Of a DNA stretch of 17,419 nucleotides, positions 7,304 to 14,771 are shown piece after piece. A program made the translations under genes and the position numbers. Within the stretch, counting starts at the first letter, position 1. Every line of letters starts with the position of its first letter. Source of the stretch: Lachnospiraceae bacterium (GTDB lineage: Bacteria; Bacillota; Clostridia; Lachnospirales; Lachnospiraceae); assembly GCA_900767585.1 (NCBI GenBank), contig CAAFZP010000050.1, positions 1 through 17,419 on the forward strand, given 5' to 3'. The notes under the pieces are model-generated. The model saw only the letters and a list, made by a program, of their open reading frames with translations. It was not told the DNA's origin and made no database searches.

Positions 7304-7312
7304 TGGTAAACT
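7304..7312 (+). promoter_or_regulatory. Possible extended -10 for the PASTA/transpeptidase operon
   Basis: TGGTAAACT contains an extended -10 (TG-N-TAAACT), about 45 bases before the start at 7356. No convincing -35 lies at the right distance; TTGTGG at 7281-7286 is 20 bases away. The call rests mainly on position. Confidence 0.3.
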
Positions 7313-7355
7313 ATGCATAGTTTCTTGTTAAGAGATATTAGAAAAGGAGAACAAC

Positions 7356-9032
7356 ATGAATTATCCAATGACTTTGGAACAATATATATCCCAGCAGTCA
7401 ATGCGGGAACAGCAACTGGCATGCATGGGAGCGCAAATTGCAAATGCGCTTGCTGCAATCCACCAGCAGGGAAAAGTTCATGGAGATGTAAAACCCGGAA
7501 ATGTGCTTTTGCAGGGAAATGATATATTTCAATTGATTGGAATCGATGGAAACCGGCAGTTCCCGGAGGGGCGGATTCCCGCGTTTGTTGCACCGGAGCT
7601 GGCGCAGGGAAGCGGTTATCATCCGGGAATCGATATTTATTCGCTTGGAATGATGATGCGGTCGTTGATCCCCAAGCAGGGAATCAGTTCGGTTCTCCGG
7701 GAGATTATTGATAAAGCTTGTGAGACAGATCCTGCAAAACGCTATCAGACAGCATTGGAATTTGCAGAAGAACTAGAGATGATGGCGGAGGTGCTTGGAG
7801 GAGAGACAGAACTGCTCAACGATCCGCAACATTTGCAATATAATACCGGACAACCAGTGTTTGGGGAACCGATGCATTTAAATCAGACGCCACCGGCAAG
7901 CCCACAGATGCGGCAGGGAGGTCAGACGCCACCGGCAAGCCCGCAGATGCGGCAGGGTGGTCAGACGCCGCCGGCAGGCCCGCAGATGCGACAGGGTGGC
8001 CAGACGCCGCCGGCAAGCCCGCAGATGCATCACGCAAAACAGAAACAGGTGAGCGAAGAAACAAAAAAAGCGTCATTGGCACTTCGGTTTATTCTGCCAA
8101 TCCTGCTTGTGCTGCTTGTAGCAGCAGCGGTGGCTACATATATCATATTGGTCAAACCGTTAGGGGAAAATGATGCGACAACGACGAGTGCCAAAGATGC
8201 GGAGACAACGACAGAAGCAACAACAGAAGAAGCTTCGACACAAGCTGCGGAAGTGACAGTTCCGAATACTGTTGGAAAGAATCAGCAGGATGCAAAGAAG
8301 ATGCTGGAAGATGCACAATTTGTTGTAAAGATAGAGACGACAATCAGTGACACGGTTGAGCGGGATATTGTGATGGAGCAGAGTGTGGCAGCGGATACAA
8401 AAGCTGCGCCTCAGACGGAAGTCGTTTTGACCGTTTCCGAAGGAAATGGTTGTCCGTATGAATACACGCAAAAGGTGACGGTCTCTGCCGGGGCAGGAAG
8501 CAGTAGCGGTACACTTACATTGTATAATTGGGAAAATGGTGGATGGGTATCGAAATTTTCCTGTGCCTGTGCGGTTGGAAAGAACGGAATCGGATCCAAC
8601 TATGGAGAGGGGCAGGGTGTGACACCGCTCGGTACATTTAAGCTTGGATTTGTGCTCGCCAATGTAGATCCGGAAAATGGAATGGCATTTAAGATGGCGA
8701 GCAGTTCAACCGCGATTGTAGATGATGTGAATTCTCCATTATATAATACGCTTGTGGATACGAGTCAGGTTGGAGATGTCAGTGTGGATCCGGTTGGAAG
8801 TAATATCGTTAATGGAAAACTGAGCTGTATCATCTTTATTGAGCATAATGGAAATGGTTTGTCTTCGGATGGCGTCGTACCGGGAAAAGGTTCGGTGATT
8901 ACAATCTGTGGAAATTACAGGGATTTCAATTCTACAGCTGGATGTATCGATATCACAGCGACAGATATGCGAACATTGCTTGGACTTTTGGATGGCACTA
9001 AAAATCCATATATCGAAACAACATTAAACTAG
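7356..9032 (+). CDS. Kinase C-lobe / PASTA / L,D-transpeptidase-like fusion protein, single-pass membrane
   Basis: 558 aa; start ATG 7356 is seven bases after AAAGGAG. Residues 1-148 resemble only the C-lobe of a Ser/Thr kinase: VHGDVKPGNVLL (His42, Asp44, Lys46, Asn49), VAPEL (79-82), DIYSLG (93-98) and Arg129. The glycine loop, the ATP-binding Lys and the helix-C Glu are absent, and the DFG site reads IGIDGN, so I infer a pseudokinase. Residues 177-224 are a 13-residue Pro/Gln repeat, 244-266 a membrane helix, and 270-298 a Thr/Glu linker. Residues 299-363 are one PASTA domain (VPNTVGKNQQDAKKML). Residues 370-558 are a YkuD-like domain with STAGC (Cys530); the position aligned with the neighbour's catalytic His is Cys518. 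The kinase part should be cytoplasmic and the rest outside, as in PrkC-type kinases. It probably senses or binds cell-wall material; catalysis is doubtful at both ends. It is cotranscribed with the next gene. Confidence 0.88.
   Translation: MNYPMTLEQYISQQSMREQQLACMGAQIANALAAIHQQGKVHGDVKPGNVLLQGNDIFQLIGIDGNRQFPEGRIPAFVAPELAQGSGYHPGIDIYSLGMMMRSLIPKQGISSVLREIIDKACETDPAKRYQTALEFAEELEMMAEVLGGETELLNDPQHLQYNTGQPVFGEPMHLNQTPPASPQMRQGGQTPPASPQMRQGGQTPPAGPQMRQGGQTPPASPQMHHAKQKQVSEETKKASLALRFILPILLVLLVAAAVATYIILVKPLGENDATTTSAKDAETTTEATTEEASTQAAEVTVPNTVGKNQQDAKKMLEDAQFVVKIETTISDTVERDIVMEQSVAADTKAAPQTEVVLTVSEGNGCPYEYTQKVTVSAGAGSSSGTLTLYNWENGGWVSKFSCACAVGKNGIGSNYGEGQGVTPLGTFKLGFVLANVDPENGMAFKMASSSTAIVDDVNSPLYNTLVDTSQVGDVSVDPVGSNIVNGKLSCIIFIEHNGNGLSSDGVVPGKGSVITICGNYRDFNSTAGCIDITATDMRTLLGLLDGTKNPYIETTLN
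7884..8027 (+). repeat. 39-bp in-frame tandem repeat, about 3.7 copies
   Basis: Three full 39-bp units (7884-7922, 7923-7961, 7962-8000) and a partial fourth encode QTPPASPQMRQGG, with Ala-Gly in place of Ala-Ser in the third copy. Copies differ at few bases, mostly third codon positions, so copy number could vary between strains. It forms the flexible cytoplasmic linker between kinase-like domain and membrane helix. Confidence 0.93.
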
Positions 9033-9050
9033 CAGGTGCAGGGGGTAGTG

Positions 9051-9908
9051 ATGAAAGGAATACGTGCGCTTTTATGCATGATGATTGGCCTGGTGATTGG
9101 ATCGATTGTTGGAATTACAGTCGTAAATATCACTCATAAAAAAGAAAAAAGGAATGTGACAACAGAAGTAACAGCTACGCCAACGACAGAGATGGCTCCT
9201 GCAACGGAGACAGACCCTGCGACGCAGACGGATATTGCAACAACGACAGAGATGGATGCAGATACGGAAGAGGAAATACCGGAAGTTTCAGATATAGAAC
9301 AACCGCAGGTGTTGACGGATATTCTGGAAGAGAGTCTGGTTGGGTACGATGCACTTGCCCAGGTTGGATGCAGGCAGCTGATCACGGTAAAAGCAGATCA
9401 GAATAAGGCGGATATCTCCATGTACATTTGTGATGATCAGGGCAAGTGGACCGATGCCGGACTGACAACAACCGGTTACGTCGGACAAAATGGCGTGAGC
9501 CGGGAATCCTACGAGGGGAGCCGGATGACACCTGCAGGCGCATTTCCGATCGGAGAGGCATTTTATATAGAAGAAAAGCCGGAGACCGGACTTTCCTCAT
9601 TTCAGATTACGGAAAACACATATTGGGTTGACGATTCGGATAGCGAATTATATAATCAACGCGTGGAGCTTTCCGGAGAAAAGACGTGGCAGAGTGCAGA
9701 GCATATGATAGAATATACGTCTGCATATAAATATGGGTTTGTTGTAAACTTTAATATGAATCCGGTAGAACCCGGACGAGGATCCGCGATCTTCTTCCAC
9801 GTAGGAAATCAACCGACACTTGGATGTATTGCTGCTCCGGAAGAAATGGTGCTGGCATATCTTGCAAAACTGGATGAAACGATGCATCCATATATTGTGA
9901 TTCAGTAA
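9051..9908 (+). CDS. L,D-transpeptidase (YkuD-like), membrane anchored
   Basis: 285 aa. Start ATG 9051 follows AGGGGGT by four bases; a GTG at 9036 in frame is less likely. Residues 5-26 form a membrane anchor. Residues 36-85 are an acidic Thr/Ala/Glu linker with TTEM and TET-type repeats. Residues 105-285 form a YkuD-like catalytic domain: MTPAGAFPIG, WVDDSDSELYN, then GRGSAIFFHVGNQPTLGC with His250 and Cys259 as the likely catalytic pair. Enzymes of this family make 3-3 peptidoglycan cross-links or attach proteins to the wall, acting outside the membrane. The Arg that often follows the Cys is replaced (GCIAA), so acceptor or donor specificity may differ. The domain is paralogous to that ending at 9032: it shares the VDDxxSxLYN block, the PGxGS block and a C-terminal PYI. 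The gene lies 18 bases downstream and is surely cotranscribed. Confidence 0.88.
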   Translation: MKGIRALLCMMIGLVIGSIVGITVVNITHKKEKRNVTTEVTATPTTEMAPATETDPATQTDIATTTEMDADTEEEIPEVSDIEQPQVLTDILEESLVGYDALAQVGCRQLITVKADQNKADISMYICDDQGKWTDAGLTTTGYVGQNGVSRESYEGSRMTPAGAFPIGEAFYIEEKPETGLSSFQITENTYWVDDSDSELYNQRVELSGEKTWQSAEHMIEYTSAYKYGFVVNFNMNPVEPGRGSAIFFHVGNQPTLGCIAAPEEMVLAYLAKLDETMHPYIVIQ

Positions 9909-10003
9909 AAACAGATCAATCAATGCATCTGTGCGTTGCGAATCAGTTTAAATTTCACATCAAGTTAACAGAATGATAAAAATAAAAAACGGAGGATAGA
10001 ATT

Positions 10004-10612
10004 ATGGCAATGAATATTGTATGTTTGGACTTGGAAGGCGTATTGGTACCGGAGATTTGGATCGCATTTGCTGAGGCAAGCGGAATCCCGGAACTGAAAA
10101 AGACAACCCGTGACGAACCGGATTATGACAAGCTGATGACATGGAGACTTGGCATTCTGAAGGAACATGGACTCGGTTTGAAGGAGATTCAGGAGACAAT
10201 CGCAAAGATCGACCCGATTCCGGGTGCAAAGGAGTTTTTAGATGAGCTTCGCAGCCTGACACAAGTGATCATTATCAGTGATACATTTGCGCAGTTTGCA
10301 ACACCTCTGATGAAGAAGCTTGGCTGGCCGACGATTTTCTGTAACTCTCTGGAGGTTGCAGAAAATGGAGAAATCACAGGATTCAAGATGCGTTGCGAAC
10401 AGTCGAAGCTGACAACTGTCAAGGCATTACAGTCCATCGGATTTGAGACCATCGCCAGTGGAGATAGTTATAATGACCTTGGTATGATCAAGGCAAGTAA
10501 GGCAGGCTTTCTGTTTAAGAGTACAGATCAGATCAAGAAGGATAATCCGGAGCTTGCGGCTTACGAGACATATGATGAGCTGCTTGCCGCAATCAAAGAG
10601 CATTTGGATTAA
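10004..10612 (+). CDS. thrH: ThrH-like HAD phosphatase (phosphoserine phosphatase / homoserine phosphotransferase)
   Basis: 202 aa cytoplasmic HAD-superfamily enzyme. Motif I is LDLEGVLVPEIW (Asp9 nucleophile, Glu11), where the Glu in place of the usual second Asp and the VPEIW that follows are typical of ThrH. Motif II is VIIISDTF, motif III a Lys in the CEQSKLTTVKAL region, and motif IV GDSYNDLGM. Length matches ThrH (about 205 aa). Pseudomonas ThrH dephosphorylates phosphoserine and can transfer the phosphate to homoserine, so a role in serine or threonine metabolism is expected. Start ATG 10004 has CGGAGGATAG upstream; ATG 10010 would remove only two residues. It precedes the LTA-synthase-like gene by 27 bases, likely in one transcript, though no functional link is obvious. 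Confidence 0.87.
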   Translation: MAMNIVCLDLEGVLVPEIWIAFAEASGIPELKKTTRDEPDYDKLMTWRLGILKEHGLGLKEIQETIAKIDPIPGAKEFLDELRSLTQVIIISDTFAQFATPLMKKLGWPTIFCNSLEVAENGEITGFKMRCEQSKLTTVKALQSIGFETIASGDSYNDLGMIKASKAGFLFKSTDQIKKDNPELAAYETYDELLAAIKEHLD

Positions 10613-10639
10613 ATCATTTATACATAGGAGAAAACCGAG

Positions 10640-12703
10640 TTGGAGCAAATAAAAAAAGCCACGAAGACACCAGAATGTTTCTTCATTTGTGTAATGGTTT
10701 ATATGGAGCTGATTTTTCAGTGTCTACGGTTTGGCGTAAACAAAAATGCAATCTATAAGCTTTTGTTTGCGATATTTTATGGGCTTGTGTTCGGTTCTCT
10801 TGTCAGTTTGCTTCAGGGACTGGGTAGAAAGATCGTCACAGGCGTGTTGTTGTCGCTTGTGACGATCTATTTTATTGCTCAGGTGATTTACAGTCAGGTG
10901 TTTGCAACTTATTTGTCAGTTGTTGGAATGGCAGGTGTGGCTGGACAGGCCCTTGATTTTACAGATGTAATCGGACAGGCACTGAAAAAAGAATGGTGGG
11001 TCTTGGCGTTATATTTGCTGCCTTTGACTGTGTGGACCATATGGTTGAGAAAATGGCTGACATCACCGCGTCATCGGATATGGCAGTATGGATGTCTGCT
11101 TGCGGCTTCCGTTACGCTGTTTTTGGTGGAACTTTGCTTTTTGAGGTCCGATAAAGATACGTTATATTCTGCATATGAAGTGTATCGGGAATATACATCT
11201 GTAAATATGTCAGTTGAGAAGCTTGGCGTGTGTGAGTCTTTGTATCTGGATTTAAAAAATGGAATAAAAGACCATCTCGGAATGGAAGAACAACAATTGC
11301 GGTTTGAAATCGTTGACGAGTCTGAACCGGAAGAATCCGTGCCGAAAGACAGTATTTCGGAGATGGTGGATGCGTCGCAGACAGCGAGCCCGTCAGATGG
11401 TGAAAAAGAAGAGGAGATGGAGGTGGATACATCTCCAAATATACTTTCCGTTGATCTTCAGGCACTCGCAGAAGCGGAAGAGAATGAGAGCATCAAAGCA
11501 CTGCATGAGTATATTGCATCCTGCAAGCCGACAAACAAAAACGAATATACCGGCATGTTTGAGGGATATAATGTTATTTTTGTTGTGGCTGAGGGATTCA
11601 GCGGATTTTGTGTGGATGAGCAGCGAACCCCAACCTTGTATAAGATGTGTTATGACGGATTTGTGTTTGATAATTACTATACTCCGCTATGGTACGGATC
11701 GACGCTCGGTGGTGAATATGCGGATCTCACGGGTTTGATGCCTGCAAATGGTGGATATATGAGTATGGCAAGAGCCGGAAGACGTGGAAATGATTTGTAT
11801 TTTACGTTATCAGAACAACTATTGCGGGAAGGGTATACCGCTCGCGGATATCATGATAATGATTATACATATTATGATCGGGACATATCGCATCCGAATA
11901 TGGGATTGGAATGGATTGGAATGGGAAACGGACTTTCCTATGAAAAAACAGAAAGCGGTCATACATTATGGCCACAATCGGATTTATCCATGATAAAAAA
12001 TACAGTCCATGATTATATGAGTGACCAGCCATTTTATACATATTATCTGACAGTAAGCGGACATGTAATGTATAATTTCGGAGGCAATGATATGGCGGCC
12101 AGACACAAGGATCTGGTGGAAAACCTGCCGTACAGTGAGACAACAAAAGCTTATATTGCCTGTCAATATGAATTGGAACTGGCTATGCGGGAACTGGTTG
12201 ATACGCTTGAGGAGGGCGGCGTATTAGACCGGACAGTCATTGTTTTGACGGCGGACCATGTGCCATATGACAACAAGGAAGTTGTGGACGAACTTGCCGG
12301 AGAAACGTTGGATTCTACATTTGGATGGTATCAAAACAAGCTGATCATATGGTCAGCATCTATGGAAAAACCTGTGTATGTGTCCAAATATTGCAGTAGT
12401 CTGGATGTATTACCTACCGTATCGAATCTACTGGGATTGGAGTATGATTCAAGGATGTTGGTCGGACAGGATATTTTGTCCGACACGGAAGGATTGGTGA
12501 TTTTTAATGACCGTAGTTTTATAACTGACAGGGTATCCTACAATGCTAATACGGGGGAGACGATTAGCATGGATGGAACACCGGTGAATGAACAGTATGT
12601 TGAAGATATGAAACTGCTTGTGAAAAATAAATTCAATATGGCAGAAGCAATCAATAAAAATGATTATTACCGCTATATAGAGGAAGCGGTACAGAAGAAA
12701 TAA
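10640..12703 (+). CDS. LTA synthase family membrane phosphotransferase / sulfatase-like protein
   Basis: 687 aa. The start is TTG 10640, nine bases after AGGAG (10626-10630). Five membrane helices (about 12-30, 40-60, 65-90, 118-137 and 150-168) are followed by a helical and acidic linker (about 215-285, many Glu/Asp/Ser) and an extracytoplasmic alkaline-phosphatase-fold domain from about 308. Key sites: VVAEGFS (Glu318, metal ligand); WYGSTLGGEY, with Thr355 where LtaS has its catalytic Thr in GKTSDSEF; VSGHVMY (His475); LTADHVPYD (Asp539-His540). This is the LtaS plan: cleavage of phosphatidylglycerol and transfer of glycerol-phosphate to a surface acceptor. The substrate could instead be another phospholipid or glycan, and SD in the Thr motif is GG here. 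Neighbouring wall genes support an envelope role. Confidence 0.87.
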   Translation: MEQIKKATKTPECFFICVMVYMELIFQCLRFGVNKNAIYKLLFAIFYGLVFGSLVSLLQGLGRKIVTGVLLSLVTIYFIAQVIYSQVFATYLSVVGMAGVAGQALDFTDVIGQALKKEWWVLALYLLPLTVWTIWLRKWLTSPRHRIWQYGCLLAASVTLFLVELCFLRSDKDTLYSAYEVYREYTSVNMSVEKLGVCESLYLDLKNGIKDHLGMEEQQLRFEIVDESEPEESVPKDSISEMVDASQTASPSDGEKEEEMEVDTSPNILSVDLQALAEAEENESIKALHEYIASCKPTNKNEYTGMFEGYNVIFVVAEGFSGFCVDEQRTPTLYKMCYDGFVFDNYYTPLWYGSTLGGEYADLTGLMPANGGYMSMARAGRRGNDLYFTLSEQLLREGYTARGYHDNDYTYYDRDISHPNMGLEWIGMGNGLSYEKTESGHTLWPQSDLSMIKNTVHDYMSDQPFYTYYLTVSGHVMYNFGGNDMAARHKDLVENLPYSETTKAYIACQYELELAMRELVDTLEEGGVLDRTVIVLTADHVPYDNKEVVDELAGETLDSTFGWYQNKLIIWSASMEKPVYVSKYCSSLDVLPTVSNLLGLEYDSRMLVGQDILSDTEGLVIFNDRSFITDRVSYNANTGETISMDGTPVNEQYVEDMKLLVKNKFNMAEAINKNDYYRYIEEAVQKK

Positions 12704-12719
12704 AAAGGGTAAAACAATA

Positions 12720-12747
12720 CTGTGAGGGGGTACAAAATATCTCACAG
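12720..12747 (+). promoter_or_regulatory. Stem-loop overlapping the ribosome binding site of the downstream MATE gene
   Basis: CTGTGAG (12720-12726) pairs with CTCACAG (12741-12747), with a 14-base loop. The 3' arm includes the first two bases of the AGGAGG Shine-Dalgarno (12746-12751) before ATG 12760. No T-tract follows, so it is not a terminator. It may tune translation or protect the downstream message. Confidence 0.45.
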
Positions 12748-12759
12748 GAGGAAAATAAG

Positions 12760-14148
12760 ATGTCAGAAGAAAGAAAGGAATTAAAGAAATCGTCTAGCCC
12801 GGCGAAGGATCTGACCGTAGGATCACCAATGAAACTGATTCTCGGGTTTGCATTTCCGATGTTTTTAGGTCTGTTGTTCCAGCAGTTTTACAGTCTGGTT
12901 GACACGATGATCGTCGGAAAATATCTGGGTGTGGATCCATTTGCAGGTGTTGGCTCGACAGGCAGTCTGAACTTTATTGTCATAGGGTTCTGCATGGGAC
13001 TTTGCAGCGGGTTCTCAGTGCCGATCTCACAGAGCTTTGGAGCTAAGGATTTTCCGCTGCTTCGGAAGATGGTAGCAAATTCTGTGTGGCTGTGCACATT
13101 TTTCAGTGTTGTAATTACAACGCTGATGCTTGTGTTCTGTCGCCTGGTTTTAACGTGGATGAACACACCGGAGAATATTTTTGAATACGCATATATTTAC
13201 ATATTTATAATCTTTGCGGGAATTCCGTGTACGATTCTGTACAATATGACGGCAGCTATCCTGCGTGCGCTGGGAGACAGCAAATCGCCAATTATCTTTC
13301 TTGCGATTTCATCTGTCATCAATATCGGCCTGGATCTGCTACTTATTATAGTGTTCGGGATGGGCGTCGAGGGTGCTGCACTTGCAACCGTTGTTTCCCA
13401 GGGCGTATCAGGCGTGATCAGCATTATATATATTAAGAAGAAATTCGATATTCTTGCGATGGAGAAGGGAGACTGGAAACTGGAGAGACATCTGGCAGGA
13501 AAACTGACGGGTGTTGGAATTCCGATGGGACTGCAGTATTCCATCACGGGAATCGGATCGGTGATTTTGCAGACCGCGGTCAATGGACTTGGTTCCATCT
13601 ATGTTGCATCTATGACCGCCGGCTCGAAGATCAATATATTTCTTGCGTGTCCGTTTGATGCGCTTGGGCAGACGATGGCACCGTATGCCGGACAGAACAT
13701 CGGAGCGAGAAAGCTGGATCGTGTAGGGAAAGGTCTGCGTGCTGCGTGTATCATTGGATTTATCGTGTCTGGACTGATGGTGGTTGTTGTGAAGCTGTTC
13801 GGAGATCAGCTTACAATGCTGTTCTTAGATGAGAAAGATCCGGTTATCATGCAGAATTCAACACAGCTTTTGATTATTGTATCTGCATTTTACTGTCTGC
13901 TTACCCTGGTTAATACGGTTCGTTTTACCATTCAAGGTATGGGATTTTCATCACTTGCCATCATCGCAGGTGTGATGGAAATGATCGCGCGCGGTATCGC
14001 AGGTATGTTGCTCGTGCCGGCGTTTGGCTATATCGGAGCCTGTTATTCCAGCCCGCTCGCATGGTTGCTTGCAGATGCATTTCTGATTCCGGCGTTCTTC
14101 CTGTGTAAGCGGAAGGTTGCGCGGCAATTGGAAGTCGGGAAAGCGTAG
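12760..14148 (+). CDS. MATE family efflux transporter (complete)
   Basis: 462 aa with twelve predicted membrane helices in two related halves, the full MATE plan. The first half holds FPMFLGLLFQQFYSLVDTMIVGKYLG, GFSVPISQSFGAKDFPLLRKM and LGDSKSPIIFLAISSVINIGLDLL. The second repeats the theme with GIPMGLQYSITGIGSVILQ and MAPYAGQNIGARKLDRVGKG. These are the NorM/DinF-like signatures. It should export drugs or metabolites by cation antiport; the substrate is unknown. A charged Lys/Glu/Ser-rich N-terminus (1-28) lies in the cytoplasm. The start ATG 12760 follows AGGAGG by eight bases. It sits 56 bases after the LTA-synthase-like gene without a promoter that I can see, so read-through from that gene is likely. 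A strong terminator follows. Confidence 0.95.
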   Translation: MSEERKELKKSSSPAKDLTVGSPMKLILGFAFPMFLGLLFQQFYSLVDTMIVGKYLGVDPFAGVGSTGSLNFIVIGFCMGLCSGFSVPISQSFGAKDFPLLRKMVANSVWLCTFFSVVITTLMLVFCRLVLTWMNTPENIFEYAYIYIFIIFAGIPCTILYNMTAAILRALGDSKSPIIFLAISSVINIGLDLLLIIVFGMGVEGAALATVVSQGVSGVISIIYIKKKFDILAMEKGDWKLERHLAGKLTGVGIPMGLQYSITGIGSVILQTAVNGLGSIYVASMTAGSKINIFLACPFDALGQTMAPYAGQNIGARKLDRVGKGLRAACIIGFIVSGLMVVVVKLFGDQLTMLFLDEKDPVIMQNSTQLLIIVSAFYCLLTLVNTVRFTIQGMGFSSLAIIAGVMEMIARGIAGMLLVPAFGYIGACYSSPLAWLLADAFLIPAFFLCKRKVARQLEVGKA

Positions 14149-14170
14149 TTCGTGAGATTTCAATAATACA

Positions 14171-14209
14171 AAAAGCACGGTTTGATATGAGTCAAATCGT
14201 GCTTTTTTA
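14171..14209. terminator. Bidirectional terminator between MATE and dtxR-like genes
   Basis: A 15-bp stem, AAAAGCACGGTTTGA (14171-14185) with TCAAATCGTGCTTTT (14192-14206), contains one G-U pair and has the loop TATGAG. T-runs follow on the plus strand and, from the A-run before 14176, on the minus strand, so it serves both convergent genes. Confidence 0.9.
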
Positions 14210-14255
14210 TGTAATGAATGAGTATCCGGAAACATCCTTATGAGATATGGATTGT

Positions 14256-14633
14256 TTATGCCTGATTCATATGATTAATGTAATGATTCTTTAGTGCCTG
14301 AAATGTCTTGTCGCTTAGGTCATGCTCAATCCGGCAGGCATCCTTGTATGCGGTTTCGTCATCAACCCCCAATGCTATAAATAGATGTGCCAGCGTTTCG
14401 TGCCGCTCATAAATCTTCGAGGCAATTTTCATGCCTTCGGTTGTGAGTGATAAATAACCTTTATCATCCATATTGATATATCCATTTTCACGGAGGTTTT
14501 TCAGATACACGCTGACACTTGGCTTTGATAATCCGAGATGGTGCACGACATCAATGGAACGGACGTGCTCGCGTGATTTGCCAAGATATAAAATTGCCTC
14601 CAGGTAATCTTCCGCTGATTCCTGTATCTTCAT
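14256..14633 (-). CDS. DtxR/MntR family metal-dependent repressor (short form)
   Basis: 125 aa. Start ATG 14633 follows AAAGGGG by about nine bases and begins the family's usual MKIQESAEDYLEAIL; an in-frame ATG at 14699 lies upstream of the predicted promoter start region. Residues 1-65 are the winged helix-turn-helix (LGLSKPSVSVYLKNLRENGYI). Residues 66-125 form the dimerisation and metal-binding domain. The motif ACRIEH (Cys100, Glu103, His104) matches ACRWEH of iron-sensing DtxR, whereas MntR has Glu in place of the Cys; Asp9 and Glu12, in contrast, are MntR-like. The C-terminal SH3 (FeoA-like) domain of long DtxR proteins is missing. It is divergent from feoA-feoA-feoB, so I infer that it represses the operon when Fe2+ is bound, and it probably also represses itself. 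Confidence 0.92.
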   Translation of the reverse strand: MKIQESAEDYLEAILYLGKSREHVRSIDVVHHLGLSKPSVSVYLKNLRENGYINMDDKGYLSLTTEGMKIASKIYERHETLAHLFIALGVDDETAYKDACRIEHDLSDKTFQALKNHYINHMNQA

Positions 14634-14670
14634 AAAATAATCCCCTTTACAAATAATGATTTTAATGTCG

Positions 14671-14692
14671 TTATGTTTGCATACTAACATAA
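14671..14692. promoter_or_regulatory. 22-bp palindrome over the repressor's own promoter
   Basis: Seven-base arms TTATGTT (14671-14677) and AACATAA (14686-14692) flank eight bases. The palindrome covers the minus-strand -10 at 14681-14686 and contains an ACTAAC half-site shared with the feo operators. It is a candidate autoregulatory operator. Confidence 0.5.
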
Positions 14693-14709
14693 ATTTCACG
14701 GCTTTGCAA
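14681..14709 (-). promoter_or_regulatory. Promoter of the dtxR-like gene
   Basis: On the minus strand, TTGCAA (14704-14709) and TAGTAT (14681-14686) are separated by 17 bases. Transcription would start near 14674, about 40 bases upstream of ATG 14633, which supports that start over the ATG at 14699. Confidence 0.55.
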
Positions 14710-14771
14710 ACGCTTTGAAAAAATGCATGGTGAATAAGAAAAATAAATATAAAAAACTATTATATTTGTTG

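Noticed and set aside
7884..8027. Regular repeats considered as a CRISPR array
   Set aside because: The units are contiguous with no variable spacers, keep the reading frame and code for a Pro/Gln repeat.
7816..8082. Antisense frame with repeated Ala/Ser/Gly/Leu/Pro units
   Set aside because: The repetition is the mirror of the 39-bp tandem repeat in the sense gene, not an independent protein.
9909..10003. Terminator after the transpeptidase gene (ACAGAT/ATCTGT repeat near 9911-9932)
   Set aside because: Only six base pairs around a ten-base loop and no T-tract; read-through into thrH cannot be excluded, but no terminator can be claimed.
1..14148. The two MATE genes as long repeats or recent duplicates
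   Set aside because: They share only family-level motifs at protein level and no long nucleotide identity was seen.
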